DNA from: Armigeres subalbatus
Taxonomy: Eukaryota; Arthropoda; Insecta; Diptera; Culicidae
NCBI RefSeq assembly: GCF_024139115.2
Contig: NC_085140.1
Span: 161,164,452 to 161,228,451 of the forward strand
DNA: 64,000 nucleotides
Reading direction: 5' to 3'
The translations under genes were made by a program, and so were the position numbers. Positions 11,242 through 22,052 of the stretch are shown here, in pieces. The notes beneath the pieces are model-generated. The model saw only the letters and a list, made by a program, of their open reading frames with translations. It ran no database searches and was not told where the DNA came from. The first letter of the stretch is position 1. Each line of letters starts with the position of its first letter.

Positions 11242-12419
11242 CAGCGGTTCTCAACTATTTTCTTGGGAGGTACCCCTTCGAACTTTTGCATGATTTGAGG
11301 TACCTCCTCTCGAAAGTAGGCTTCCAATCCTCTTGAAAACATAATTCCTAGCCCTTTGAAGAGAAGCTCCTTTAAGCTTTTAATTCCCTTTAGAGTAGGC
11401 TTCCGCGCCTCTTTATTAGAGGCTTCTGAGCCTCTTGTAGAGAGGCTTCCGAGCCTCTTGAAGGCGGTTTTCGAGCCACTTAAAAAGAAGCTTCCGTTGC
11501 ATCTTGAAAGAACGCTTCTGAGTCTCTTGATAGTGTGCTTCCAAGCCTATTGAAAGAAGGATTCTGAGCTTCTTGAAGCGAGGTTTCCGAGCCTCTTGAA
11601 AGGAGGCTGCCGAGCCTTTTGAAAGAAGGCTTCCGAACCACTTGAAAGTAGACTTCCGAGCCTCTTGATAGCAGGCTTACGAGCCTCTTGAAAGAAGGCA
11701 ACCTATCCACTTGAAAGGAGGCTTCTGAACCTCTTGAAAAGAGGCTTCCAAGGCTCTCGAAAGGAGCCTTCCGATCCTCTTGAAAGAAGGCAGCCTAACC
11801 ACTTGAAAGGAGGCTTCCGAGCTTCTTGAAAGGAAGCTTTCGAGCTGCTTAGAAGAAGGCCTCCGAGAGGCGTAAAAGGATGCTTCTAATCCTCTTGCAA
11901 CGAAGCAACCAAGTTTTAGCGAAAATAAAAAATCATTTTGTTCATTCGACGTTTTGTTCGTTTGATCTTTTGTTCCGCAGCCCTTCATACACTGACAAAA
12001 ATCCAATCATATCCATTATGTGTGGCACACATAAATTTTGACTATAGCATTTCCCACATAACCCTCATTAACTAACAACCTTTATGTGGATTCGCCTATA
12101 GCGGGTGATTGTTAACACACACACATAAAATTTATTTTTATATTTCTTTAGATTTTTGCCAATAAATATTTGTATATTTTTATTAGTGTGCATTGTGCTG
12201 GTTGTGGAAGGCAGGATTCAATTGGGATTTATTGATCGCATTATATATTATGTACAATAAAAATTTTTTAAATAGAAAATACACAATTATCAAAACTTTA
12301 TCAATGAATTTTGATTGAAATTATAATATGTCCGCCATTACGCATTTTTGTCCGAGGTACCCCCTAGAGCCAGCAAAGGTACCCTCAGGGGTAAATGTAC
12401 CCCAGGTTTAGAACCGCTG
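11242..12419. mobile_element. hAT-type element inserted in the LINE RT motif, 8-bp duplications
   Basis: The termini are CAGCGGTTCTCAAC (left) and the complement of CAGCGGTTCTAAACCTGG (right). The exact 8-bp duplication GCGTAGAC occurs at 11234-11241 and 12420-12427. The element is 1178 bp and has no transposase. Its left half is a 23-bp tandem array (about 11290-11900); its right half is AT-rich with many TTTATGTGG-like phrases near 12010-12130. Both ends carry GGTACC(T/C)-rich subterminal sequence. Removing it rejoins the LINE reading frame at Val-Tyr-Ala. Confidence 0.9.
11290..11900. repeat. Diverged 23-bp tandem repeat
   Basis: The consensus unit is GAGGCTTCCGAGCCTCTTGA plus AAG, running head to tail for about 25 copies. 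Point changes are frequent but phase is largely kept from about 11560 to 11880. It contains the small inverted motif GAGGCT/AGCCTC in each unit. The open frames here on both strands are by-products; 23 is not a multiple of 3. Confidence 0.85.
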
Positions 12420-13115
12420 GCGTAGACAAAGAGGTGGACGTTGGCCGGTAGTACGCCGAAGACCCCATTCATTGCAATTAGGAAAAGGGTGACTGCAAGA
12501 ACCGACCCTTGGGGGACTCCAGTTCCTCGGCATACTCTCCGGATGCAGAGCCGCCAATGAGGACCGTGAAGGTCCTACCGGTCAAGAAGTTTTTGATAAA
12601 GGCAAGCATGTTGCCAGTGACTTGTCGAGCGTGGGGCGTATTCGAGGATGGAGAGATGCGGCCTCGAACTGTGTATTGTGGCGTCAAATTGTTGATTCAG
12701 TGTTATCTGTTTAGATGAAGACTAAATAAATGAATGAAATGTTGCCAGTGATACCCCATTCTTGTAATTTGTTGAGGACCAGGGGTGTCCAAGTCCTGAT
12801 GAAGTATGTGCTGGTGCCATACTCTTGGCGGAAGGCGTGCTGTTGGAAGCCGAATCTTCCATCTGCTTCCAATTTTTCACGGAGCTGGCGAATGACCATC
12901 TTTTCCATGGTCTTACAGAAGGCATAGGATGTGAGGGAGATCGGTCGAAACTTGGAAGGATCCCGACCCGTCGTGTGATTTTTGGAGATGGGGATCACCT
13001 GACTTTTCCTCCACTCGTCGGGGAAAGTGCGGTTCTCCCAAATGTCATTGACGAGTTTCAGAAGCTGGGTTTTAGCGTCTGGAGGAAGCCGTTTCAGCAT
13101 GGGATACCCCAACTG

Positions 13116-13906
13116 AAATCATGAAAATGTATATGCCGCATGATGGGATTAGCTCATTTTCCCAAAATTGACCCTCAAACCAGTACTCGAAAAATCCGTT
13201 TACCGTTTCCTATCGGTGGAAATACGGTTCAGGAAGTACAAAACTACCAAATAATGCAATTACTTTTTAAAATCATGAAGTTTGATATACCGCATGATGG
13301 GGTTTGTTTATTTCCCGGTTCCAATCGGTTCAAACACGGTCCAGGAAGCACTAAACTACCATAGAATGCCATTACTTTTGAAATCATGAAGTTTGATATG
13401 CCGCATGATGGGGTTCATTTATTTCCCAAAATTGACCTTTAAACCGATTCATGGTAAAACCGTTTACCGGTTCCGAACGGTTCAAATACGGTCCAGGAAG
13501 TACAAAACTACCATAGAATGGCATAGCTTTTGAAATCATAAAGTTTGATACGCCGCATGATGGGGTTTGCTTATTTCCCAAAATTGACCCTTGAACCGGT
13601 ACTCGGTAAACCAGTTTACCGGTTCCAATCGGTTCAAATATGGTTCCGGAAGTACTACCATAGAATGGCATAGCTTTTGAGATCATGAAATTTGATATGC
13701 CGCATGATGGGGTTTATTTATTTCCTAAAATTGACCTTTCAACCAATTCATGGTAAAACCGTTTACCGGTTCCAATCGGTTCAAATATAGTCCAGGAAGT
13801 ACAAAACTACTAGAGAATGTCATGAGTTTTGAAATCATGAAGTTTGATATGCCGCATGATGGGGCTTGCTTTTTTCTCAAAATTGACCCTTGAATAGGTA
13901 CTCGGT
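13116..13906. repeat. Diverged tandem repeat, unit about 150 bp
   Basis: The phrases GCCGCATGATGGGGTTT, AAAATTGACC, GTTTACCGGTTCCAATCGG, GGTCCAGGAAGTACAAAACT and TTTTGAAATCATGAAGTTTG recur in the same order about five times (GCCGCATGATGGG at about 13136, 13400, 13552, 13699 and 13851; a CCGCATGATGGGG variant near 13291). The last unit runs into the right arm of the long inverted repeat, which contains one diverged unit itself. The array therefore belongs to the inverted-repeat element. Confidence 0.75.
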
Positions 13907-14206
13907 AAATCAGTTTACCGGTTCCAATCGGTTCAAATACGGTCCAGGAAGTACAAAGCTACCATAGAATACCATAACTTTTGCAATCATGAAGTTTGAT
14001 GTGTCGCATGATATTCGTCTATTTCCGTTAAGTGACCCCGTAGGCCATATTTCGGACCGATCAAATTCCTGATAAAATTTGGTATAGTTTATGTATCGTT
14101 TCTCTTCAAAATATCCAAAATAATCATTCCCGAAATATGCGTTCTGGAATATGGCCAAAAGCTAACACCCATTTCAAATCCGGAATAACTCCGGTATCAA
14201 GTGACC
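13907..14206 (-). repeat. Right arm of the long inverted repeat
   Basis: The inverted counterpart of 9194-9514, with a small internal deletion and a short insertion (AATTTTATCAGGAATTTG side). It ends near TATCAAGTGACC, and the left arm begins near GGTCAC..TATCATACC. The pair defines the outer limits of the composite that received the LINE. Confidence 0.75.
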
Positions 14207-14416
14207 AGTCCCAAAAAGTGGCCAGTCATAGAGCACCTGAAACCTGAATAAATTCCGCTTCTTTTGGAGAAAGTTGCGAAAAAAAATGTCAAAAGACAAA
14301 AAAAGTTACAGCCAAAAAGATTTTTATTTTCGTTTTCAAAAGAGGGGTTGGTAACGGAAGGGTTAATGTCACCGAACAAAAAGGGTTAAAGGATATGTGT
14401 TTCTTATGTTGAACAG

Positions 14417-14607
14417 ATGGACATAGGAAAGACTCCTGTCCGCGGTTCCAGAAGGAACAAACGCCTATTGTAGAGAACACTACCGATTATGTGGAGCCTC
14501 CACAGTGGAGGAAAAAGGATACGGTTACGCTGGAAGATGTGGCAGAGGCTATACATGAAGCAACAATACTACAGGCAAATAAGCGGTGGGATCAATATTC
14601 TACTTAA
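14417..14607 (+). CDS. Candidate terminal exon of an unidentified gene
   Basis: A frame open from the acceptor-like TTATGTTGAACAG|AT (14416/14417) to a TAA at 14605-14607 gives 62 codons. It includes YVEPPQWRKKD, TLEDVAEAIHEATILQ and ends KRWDQYST. The composition is that of a real soluble helical protein (mixed charges, no low complexity), unlike neighbouring DNA. The trailer contains AATAAA near 14763. No upstream exon is identifiable here, since transposons fill the space back to the LRR gene. It may be the last exon of a gene with distant exons or an old transposon fragment. No family recognised. Confidence 0.4.
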
Positions 14608-15410
14608 GGGTCCAGCTTGAGTTCGAGCCTAGTTTCTCGCCCGAGGAAAAAAAATGCTAGAAAAACGCTTTATTAAAGTTTACATTAGAATCATTTAAAT
14701 CTCAATGTTATTCGATTCGCGTTTGGCTCCGTAAATATTTTAGTTAAACAAATGAGCCTTAAATGAATAAAACAACAAAAATATAAGAAGTTTTTAGCAG
14801 AGAAAAATCAAAAGTTGAGTTCGTGGTAATTCGAAATTGTTTCCAGTAGATCGCAAAACACTAGTACTCTAAGAGCAAATTTTGATTATCATATAATCAA
14901 ATTCGTGAACGCATCGTTCCAGATATCCTACTTACGAAAGGAACTCTGATTGTACGATATTAACCACCTTTTTTCTCGTTAGGCAATTAGCCGTTTTCGG
15001 ACATGGAAGTTGGATAACAATCGTAGAAGACCAATAAACACTTGTCGTGGTGCTGGACAGGAATTAACATCCTGTGAAACGGTTTTGGAAGGATTTTTCG
15101 TGGTAAACATGGAAAATTATCCATTACTGAAATTCCCAGCTACCAAGAGTCACTTCATTTGTATGCTCCAAGCAAAACTACCGTCTGGTGCTAGAAAAAT
15201 TGAAACCCACTGCACGAGATGAGCAATTGATGGAAACGTGCCACTCGTTCCCGTTCTTCCCGATGCGATTGCCAACTTCTAGCGTACGCCTAATGGATTC
15301 CTGTGGGTGGCTTCGACCGGTCAAAAATTCAAACTACAATTCCGGAACACGTACGGCCGTGAACGCTGCAACCGGATGCAAAGCGTGGGTGTAAACATGT
15401 ATTTGTTCAT

Positions 15411-15480
<70 letters not shown>
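14608..15480. other. Stretch without a confirmed gene
   Basis: Contains AATAAA near 14763 (possible poly(A) site for the exon above) and two overlapping unrecognised frames between 15010 and 15394. A second AATAAA lies near 15423. The frames lack domains, and I cannot support either as a gene. Confidence 0.3.
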
Positions 15481-15490
<10 letters not shown>

Positions 15491-16440
15491 TATCGATGGT
15501 GAATTATGACTGAAAAATATTTTCTACGCTCACTCTGCCTAACCCCTGCCTTCCCCAGAATAAACCCGAGCGCGCACACTTGGGAAGGACAAGGGTAGTA
15601 TCTTCCGCTTCCGCCTCCCTTAGCGGCACAGAGGACCGAGCAGCAGCTGGGCGGAGGAAAGTTCAGCTCGGCGTCACGAAACATCGGAGCCCAAATCCGC
15701 TGAACTGAAATGAAAATCTCGCCTTTGCCACCTGTCACCCACCCACGAGCTAGTGCACAACACTACCACCGCCACTCGGAAGCGCACTATCACACGGGCA
15801 CTCGTGGGAGAAAGATATGCAACGTTTACCTTCGCTTGGCTGCACGTGGGAATGCATTAATTTCATATTTTTATGTATGCTCTCGTGCTAGCTTTTTTTC
15901 CGCGCTTCCTCGATCCCGGATTTATAATTTATATTTGGATATTTGGATTGGACGTTTGGATTTTTTCCCACTCGGATCTACGATATTTGAGCGAGCAAAC
16001 AAATTTCGACCAGGAAATGGTACCGGTACAAATAAAACATTCAAAATAAAAATTCATAAATTTTAGAATTTGATTACGCTTCGATTTTTATCCGCCTATG
16101 AGTGCAAAGCTTTTTACAACTTTTGAACGATTCGAAAAGTTCGACCGACAACACTCATCCATTCGAGCGAACATCGTTCGGCCCAACAACGAAAAGTGGC
16201 GCGCAGGGCCGGCACGGCATCGAGACAGGAAAGGAAGCCAATATACTGCTGATGATTCGCCGCGGTTGGCGCGTTGGTCCATCATGGGACCCCGCGGGCA
16301 AAAGGCGCGAGAAAAGAAACAACCGGCAGAAGCTTTGTCGGTTTCGTTTCGTTCTAAATACGCGCGTCGGGCGGCTGGCTGTTCGTTGCGACCTTATCTG
16401 CCTAGGATACTAATCCGACGAATAATAATATAAATCGGAC
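15481..16440. other. GC-richer patch, possible promoter or non-coding exon
   Basis: Base composition rises sharply over the AT-rich background (for example GGCGGAGGAAAG, CGCGGGCAAAAGGCGCGAG). Several frames open simultaneously on both strands for 65-118 codons, which GC-rich non-coding DNA does by chance. No domain was recognised. In insect genomes such islands often mark 5' regions of regulated genes; that is inference here. Confidence 0.25.
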
Positions 16441-17335
16441 CGGAGGCAGTTTTCAAATTAGGCATAAGTACGACTTACTTTGGCCAAATGTTGTTGTTGC
16501 TGTCTTGTTTGAGATTTATCAGATCAAGATGTTTGATGATGTGCCATTGCTCACTTATGAGGAACTCTCGGCTTCTCTTGACGGTTGTGAGTTATGCATA
16601 CCAAGTTTGGTGAACTAAGCAATGTTATGTGAAATTATTTCTTCGGTGTAGATGGCAAATATTCGATAGATTCAATTTTATGTACTTCTATGAACTCCCG
16701 ACACACCCGCGCAGCTTAAGACTATCAAAATGGTCTGCAGCGAATTGTACCTACTTAGTCAGCAGTGTTTAATTTGACTCTACTGAACTGAAACGTTCAT
16801 CAATTTGGTTGAAACAAATCAAAAGTAACAGGGCATCAAATAGAATAGAACAAAAGAACAGCCAATGAAAAATAGCTTTATGTGTATATTTTCAATACGT
16901 TTTGGATAGGAGCGTGTTATTAACAATGGAGTCACGAAAATTTGGATGAAATCTGAGAATAAGAAGAGCAGAAAAAATACAGCATTTTTTGGGAAATCAT
17001 GAAGCAAATTCTGTTCATTCCAAAATAATATTTTCATTAGCAAAGTCCATCATCCTTCACATCACTGCAAACGCATGTTACATGATATGAGAATGGAACA
17101 CTGACGATCTTTGCGGCTCGACACAATTCATCAAGCGATGAAGTGAAAATTCCTCCAATAAATATTGTTCCTAGCTGAAACAAAAACACCTGTTTCTCGG
17201 TTTATTATTACTATTTTTCCCGAAACTGAATGGTCAGTCTCAAAACTCGTACAGCACACGTCCATCCTTCAATGTTTTTAGACAGTAGTTTGAGAAAACT
17301 AAAATAAACCATCACTGTTTCAATCTTGTTAACCC
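16441..17335. other. Gene-free AT-rich stretch
   Basis: No credible ORF and no repeat structure noticed. Confidence 0.3.
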
Positions 17336-17860
17336 CTCCTTCCTATCGCCCACTTACCCCCACTCGCTTCTCTCACAGAGTCAGACCAACATCTTACAAT
17401 CAAGCGGACTGGAGCAACCGCTACGCACTATTTCGAACTTGCATGCAAAGTCCATTAAGGACTTCCAGTGTCCGTATTCCGTACGTTCAGTTCGCATCGT
17501 GATACAGAAGGAAACTCGTTTCGAAACAAAGAGACCGAGCAGCACACGGACGAACCTACGCAGGAGTTACATTGTTTTCTACATAGATTTGCCTGACCGG
17601 GTCCGGTCCGAAGAAAAGAGGAAAAACATACCCGCTCCGGATCCTTCACCGGTGTTTTCCTTTCTCAATCAGCCACAGTACAAGGCGGTACAGGTCTATT
17701 CATCGACCGGTTCCGTTGTCGTCGTCATCGTCATCGCCGGACGTCAGTTTAGCATTCAAGATATCTGCCTTCAGATTCGGATTCGGGGTTCCAGTTCAAA
17801 CGATGTTCAGCAACTGCTGCTCTGCTGCTAATCGAAGCCGTACCTATTTTGCCAGCTGTT
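17336..17860 (+). other. GC-richer patch resembling a 5' leader exon
   Basis: It begins with a pyrimidine-rich run and CACAGAGTCAGACC, followed by mixed-composition sequence open on the plus strand for 130 codons (17439-17831) with no recognisable domain. It is Ser/Arg-rich near the start and ends in a GTCGTCGTCATCGTCATCG microsatellite-like run. A non-coding leader exon or regulatory DNA is as likely as coding. Confidence 0.25.
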
Positions 17861-18295
17861 GAATTTTGCAAACTTTACATGTTTTATCATTTCGGAAACC
17901 GGAGGCTACTGGTTGTTGTTACTGCCCAGTTGCTTGCCGGGTGGGTAAGATTCAATGTTTGTTTCGATAGGATATCGCTTCATACAGTCAGTCAGTGGAA
18001 TGCTGTAGATCTTAATGAGAACCTATGGAAACCGTCCATCAATCGACGAAAGGTTGCCAATTTCGTTTGGGACCTGAGGCAAGTAATGCTTGTGCTAGCC
18101 CTAAAGAATTTTTTATGCGGATGAACGCCTGCAGCTGATGGAAGGGTTCGGGAAAGGAATCGGTCGAGCCGTGTTTTCGGCAAGGGCAGTGTGTTTCGAT
18201 TAACGGAGAAGAAGGAAACAAAAGTTATGTGTTTAGTTTTCAATGCAGGTTATTACAACGATGTTGCGATTGGATTTCCGGCTTATTCGGAATAA

Positions 18296-18545
18296 AGTTC
18301 TCCAGGGTCTCCAGTTAGCCTTGCGAGCAAAGGGTTGCCAATTTGGTGATGGCGAATTAGATTCTCGGTCCGTGTAAGGATGTTTTCGGGTGGGGAATAC
18401 TCTCGTACATGCCACACAAAATACATACTCATGCAATGGCGGACATAGAAAAGCTTTCAAATAATAACTGAAGAAATGCTAATTGAATACTAAGTTGAAA
18501 AGCAGGCCAAGTTCCAGTTGGAATGTAGAGTCTTAGAAGGAGGAG
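18296..18545 (+). mobile_element. Diverged tRNA-type SINE copy
   Basis: A degenerate tRNA-like head (TTAGCCTTGCGAGCAAAGGG ... GAATTAGATTCTCGG) is followed by body phrases CATGCCACACAAAATACATA, ATGCAATGGC and TTCCAGTTGGAATGTAGAG. The same body is found on the opposite strand at 31225-31450, which supports a shared dispersed family. Confidence 0.55.
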
Positions 18546-18704
18546 GAAATGAAAATTTGTTTTGAGTTGCAGGCCCAAATATGACTGTAACGATTTATTG
18601 TATTTTGAAAATTTAATCAAAAAGGAAATAGAAATATATTAAAGAGTAAAATACGACAATGCAGGAAGCGACTATTGTCAGCATAATTCAACAAAAATGC
18701 ACAT

Positions 18705-18892
18705 GTGTGCTTCTTCTTCTTCTTCTTCTTCTTCTTCCGATTAGCATTACGTTGCACAGTTATTAACCGCAAGTTTTCTCACGTATATCGTGAGGCTCAC
18801 ACAATGATACTTGTATGCCCAGGGAAGTCGAGAAAATTTCCAATCCGAAAATTGCCTAGAGAGGCACCGGACCCAGCCACCCTCAGCATATA
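18705..18892 (-). mobile_element. Feilai-type SINE, minus strand, with (CTT)n tail
   Basis: On the minus strand it reads TGCTGAGGGTGGCTGGGTCC, GGTGCC, then CTTCCCTGGGCATACAAGTA, GTTAATAACTGTGCAACG and ends in a GAA repeat. The plus strand therefore shows CTTCTTCTT... at 18711-18737. The order matches the copy at 6625-6899. The B-box is degraded (GGGTCCGGTGCC). Confidence 0.65.
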
Positions 18893-18899
18893 GTTTTCT

Positions 18900-19240
18900 A
18901 CATCAAATTTGTAGAAGTTCACAGAATGTTTTGTGGAATCAAAAGAATTGCTCATGGAAATACAATTTTTGAACGGGGATATAAATTGTTTGGCAGAGTC
19001 ATTTGTTGTTTAGATGAATATGTTATTTCTCCAGACAAACAATTTGGCCGAAGCACAAAGTTTTTTTTTGCTGAAAATGTCATTTGGTCGAAAGGGACGT
19101 ACAGCCGAAAATGTAGTTCGAAGGAACAGTTCCTTGGGCTGAAAAAGGCGGTTGACCGAATAGCTCATTTAGCCGAAAATGCCGTTTGATAAAAATGGTC
19201 GTTTGGCATAAAAGGCCATTTGGCCGAAACCCGAGCAGGG
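18900..19240. repeat. Cryptic array of a TTTGGCCGAAA-like phrase
   Basis: Variants of AATTTGGCCGAAG, CATTTGGTCGAAAG, ATTTAGCCGAAAATG and CATTTGGCCGAAAC recur every roughly 20-30 bp with unrelated spacers. It is not a strict tandem repeat. Comparable arrays lie at 22740-22870, 23460-23690, 31720-31880, 35160-35410 and 45235-45365. Confidence 0.6.
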
Positions 19241-19444
19241 GCGGCGACCTCGATATCATAAATTGATATAAACTAGCCTTACAAGTCTTATACCAAAAAC
19301 CCTGATTAATCCACTTAGCGGTGATGATGCCTTTCTCGCTCGTTCAAAAGGGTTGACAAACATATTAGAAAAGTCTTATATAACACTAAAAAGGGCCTAT
19401 TTTTCACATTTGTGTATGGCAGCTTTACTTTGTACCGTTAAATG

Positions 19445-19800
19445 CACAAAAACGATCCATAAAAAAAATGAAAAACGATCCATACATCTGAATGTTCCAT
19501 AAAACGCTACCTTAAATCCAAAAAATAATTCAGGCATATCCATAAAGATTAATTTTAAGATCCATAACTAAGCTAAAAAATAAACCAAATAATTGGAAAA
19601 TATGTATGTACCTTCAAATATGATCAAGAAAAACAATATCATTCCTGCTATTTTCCCATCATCCATTTGGAAAATGATCCATAGAAAACTACATTTTGAT
19701 CCATACAAATACAATTTTGCGCAATTTTTATCGTGATTATGATCCATAACTTCGGTAATATGATCCATAGTTTGGGATATATGATCCATAATATTGGTCA
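19445..19800. repeat. Dispersed GATCCATA motif array
   Basis: GATCCATA (or a near copy) occurs about eight times, for instance near 19454, 19475, 19560, 19675, 19700, 19740, 19762 and 19784, separated by AT-rich spacers of variable length. The last three copies are spaced about 20 bp apart. No ORF of interest overlaps. Confidence 0.6.
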
Positions 19801-20312
19801 TTTGACAAACTTTCGAGTGTTTCTTGTTTTGAAGTCAGAATCCAGCTTAGGCTTCTGGCACCCAATCAATAAGATAGCCTTTTTAAAATTATTGTTTTGA
19901 ATAGTATGATTCTTCATTTAGATAAGAATTCATTTTTTGCTGATGAGCAGTTCCGTTTTTGTCATTGACATTCAACCAGTTTTCAACTAAGATTTACGAA
20001 TTTGATCCGACTTAATAAAACCTAAAGAGAATTCTACTACGGTTACTTTTCTTCATATGGAGAGCATTTCGGAGTGATTAACCGAAGGTTTTATTAAAAT
20101 TGATTCATATTAATTTGTTTTTGTATATATTATAATGAACTGATCTAAAATTATTTATCAGATCACTCTGTACAGGTAAACTATCCCTGTACAAAATCTG
20201 ATAGATTACTCGTGACAGAACTGGTCTAATACTTTATATCATACTGATTGCATACCTGATATTATTCTATCAGGAAATCAAAACTCGTTGATTGCCTTAG
20301 AGTAATTTGTTA

Positions 20313-20537
20313 TGGATTATAGCAAGGATGTTTTCGATCATTTAGTAATATAGGTTCGATAATTTAGTAGTTTGTCAATAACTCATTCCAGAGGTTAAAT
20401 GTCGAAAAATATCCGCACCAGAAGTCCACCACGTCAACACGTTTTAAAATTTAACTTCTGGTATGAGTAATCGACAAACTAAATGATCGAACTTAGATTA
20501 CTACATGATCCAAAACATGCTTGGATTGTAGAAAAGT
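20313..20537. repeat. Foldback element, about 225 bp
   Basis: The left arm GGATTATAGCAAGGATGTTT, CGATCATTTAGTAAT, TTAGTAGTTTGTC and AACTCATTCCAGAGGTTAAA pairs with the right arm (TTTAACTTCTGGTATGAGTA, GACAAACTAAATGATCGAAC, CATGCTTGGATTGTAG). The loop around 20400-20440 is short. Non-coding. Confidence 0.65.
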
Positions 20538-20861
20538 TTGGACACATTTTCCATTGACTTGCCAAAAAGAAAAATTTCCTCAAATCCTTCCGAAACTCAG
20601 CTTCTCCCACATAATCCGAGTGCTATTTGAAATCTTCAAACAGATGTGTTGTCACTATGAATGGGGTTCCAATTAGACTAGCGAAGTCCAAGATTTAGGA
20701 CTTATGTATAGCATGAATTAATTAACTATCAAAAACCACACCGAAAGTATACAAGCGAAAAGGTACAAATATAGTAAGTAGTTATAGAAAATCAAAACCA
20801 TTTACTAAAATAAATTGTTTTATTTACAAACTAATTGTTAGACCAGCCATGTTTACATACA

Positions 20862-21085
20862 GTCACTCTCAAAATTGAGCGTACAGCATGGATTAGATAA
20901 ATATATTCGAAAATTCCTAAGGAAATTTAATTGTTGGCTCGGTTGTTTTTAATGCATTTCAATATTTATCCCTCCCTTCAATGTATGCGTACATAAAATG
21001 GTTGAATTTTTTTTCTGTAAAGTTCATTTATTTGAAAATGATTTCAAAATACGCCTATTAGATGTTACAAAATTGAGCGTACAGC
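20862..21085. mobile_element. Possible Tc1/mariner-type terminal fragments
   Basis: TACAGTCACTCTCAAAATTG followed by AGCGTACAG at about 20861-20889 has the TA-CAGT start common in Tc1-like elements. AAAATTGAGCGTACAGC recurs in direct orientation at about 21068. No transposase frame is visible between them. Probably a remnant. Confidence 0.35.
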
Positions 21086-21244
21086 TATTGTTTTTCTATA
21101 CAATTTCTTATTATAAATACGATTAATGTATTTTAATATTGTTTTTTCATGATTATATTTATAATAATAAACATTCGCTACTGAAACATTCAATGTTCTG
21201 AAATTAATCCATGTTTTAATCAAAATGGCGAACAAGTAAGATGT

Positions 21245-22030
21245 ACACAGTAACTTTTGATCACCGAACTCGGTAAAATTTTACTGAGTTTTTGAACAGC
21301 TGACTTAAGTCGGTAATTAGTTCAATTACTGAAAACTCGGTAATACAAAATTGGTCCGGAATTGTCAAAAAGTACCGATAAAGTCAGTACATGTTATTAC
21401 TGAGTTATTCGGTAAACTTTTTGTTTACTTTTCGTTTGCTGAATTTTTCAGTAAAAAATATTTCTAAATTATGATCCAAAATTAAAAAAGAAAAATGTTT
21501 CGAAACTTGAAAAAATCTATAGAGCATTAATTTAATAGCGAATTTGGAAACGCAGCGCAATGAAAAGATGTTTGAAAAGTTTTCCCTGGTATTTATATTT
21601 TTTTTCACTGAGCAATTGAGGTTATGTTAAATTAGTTTTAAGTTCTGGGCCCCAAACAGGAGTCCCAGAATAACAATAAAAAACTCCTCCCAAAAAAGCT
21701 CTTCGCAGCAATATTCCGGTGCGCTATCCTATAGCAGATTCCACTGGTATATAACTCTCTGACTTTCTTGCCAAACAATGAAGAGCAGATGAATAATCCC
21801 AAATTGGCTAAATTCTTTCGTTCCAGTAGCGTTGATAAACTGTGAAACATGATGCCATCGTGATGAACTTCGAAACGCGCTAAAAATGTTTTGATCGAAA
21901 TTGTCATTCTTTTTTGATGAAAACTCAGTAAAAAATTGTATATGTCGGAAATTCAGTACTTCTTTTTACTGACTCCTGATGAAATGTCAGTAAATAACAA
22001 GCATTACCGAAACCCAGTACTAAAAATTAC
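21245..22030. repeat. Possible diverged foldback element rich in TTACTGA phrases
   Basis: At the left, ACTCGGTAAAATTTTACTGA, TCAGTACATGTTATTACTGA and CGGTAAAC; at the right, AACTCAGTAAAAAATT, TTACTGACT, GTCAGTAAATAAC and TTACCGAAACCCAGTACT. The arms share vocabulary in inverted sense but align poorly. The TACCGAAAT phrases resemble the MITE at 61923-62134. Confidence 0.35.
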
Positions 22031-22052
22031 TGTAGACTGTAAGAGTATTGAT

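Larger units (their letters stand above)
9560..13115 (-). mobile_element. Degraded non-LTR retrotransposon (RT + RNase H), split by a hAT insertion
   Basis: Minus-strand coding remnants appear in domain order. RT fingers/palm at 13112-12711 has WRKSQVIPISK, FRPISLTS and KTMEKMV. A broken GVPQGSVL-like block is at about 12510-12550. The catalytic box reads FVYANDILL across 12440-12419 and 11241-11210. Thumb sequence follows, about 11120-10560. RNase H lies at about 10430-10240 (YTDGSVS; the usual Glu is replaced in FSAAAAAI; LTDS). A CDFC-type tail lies at about 9930-9800. Frames shift several times and stops occur. The 5' part, including any endonuclease, is missing at about 13115. RNase H places it in a jockey/I/R1-type group that keeps this domain; the family is not resolved. 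Not functional. Confidence 0.85.
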
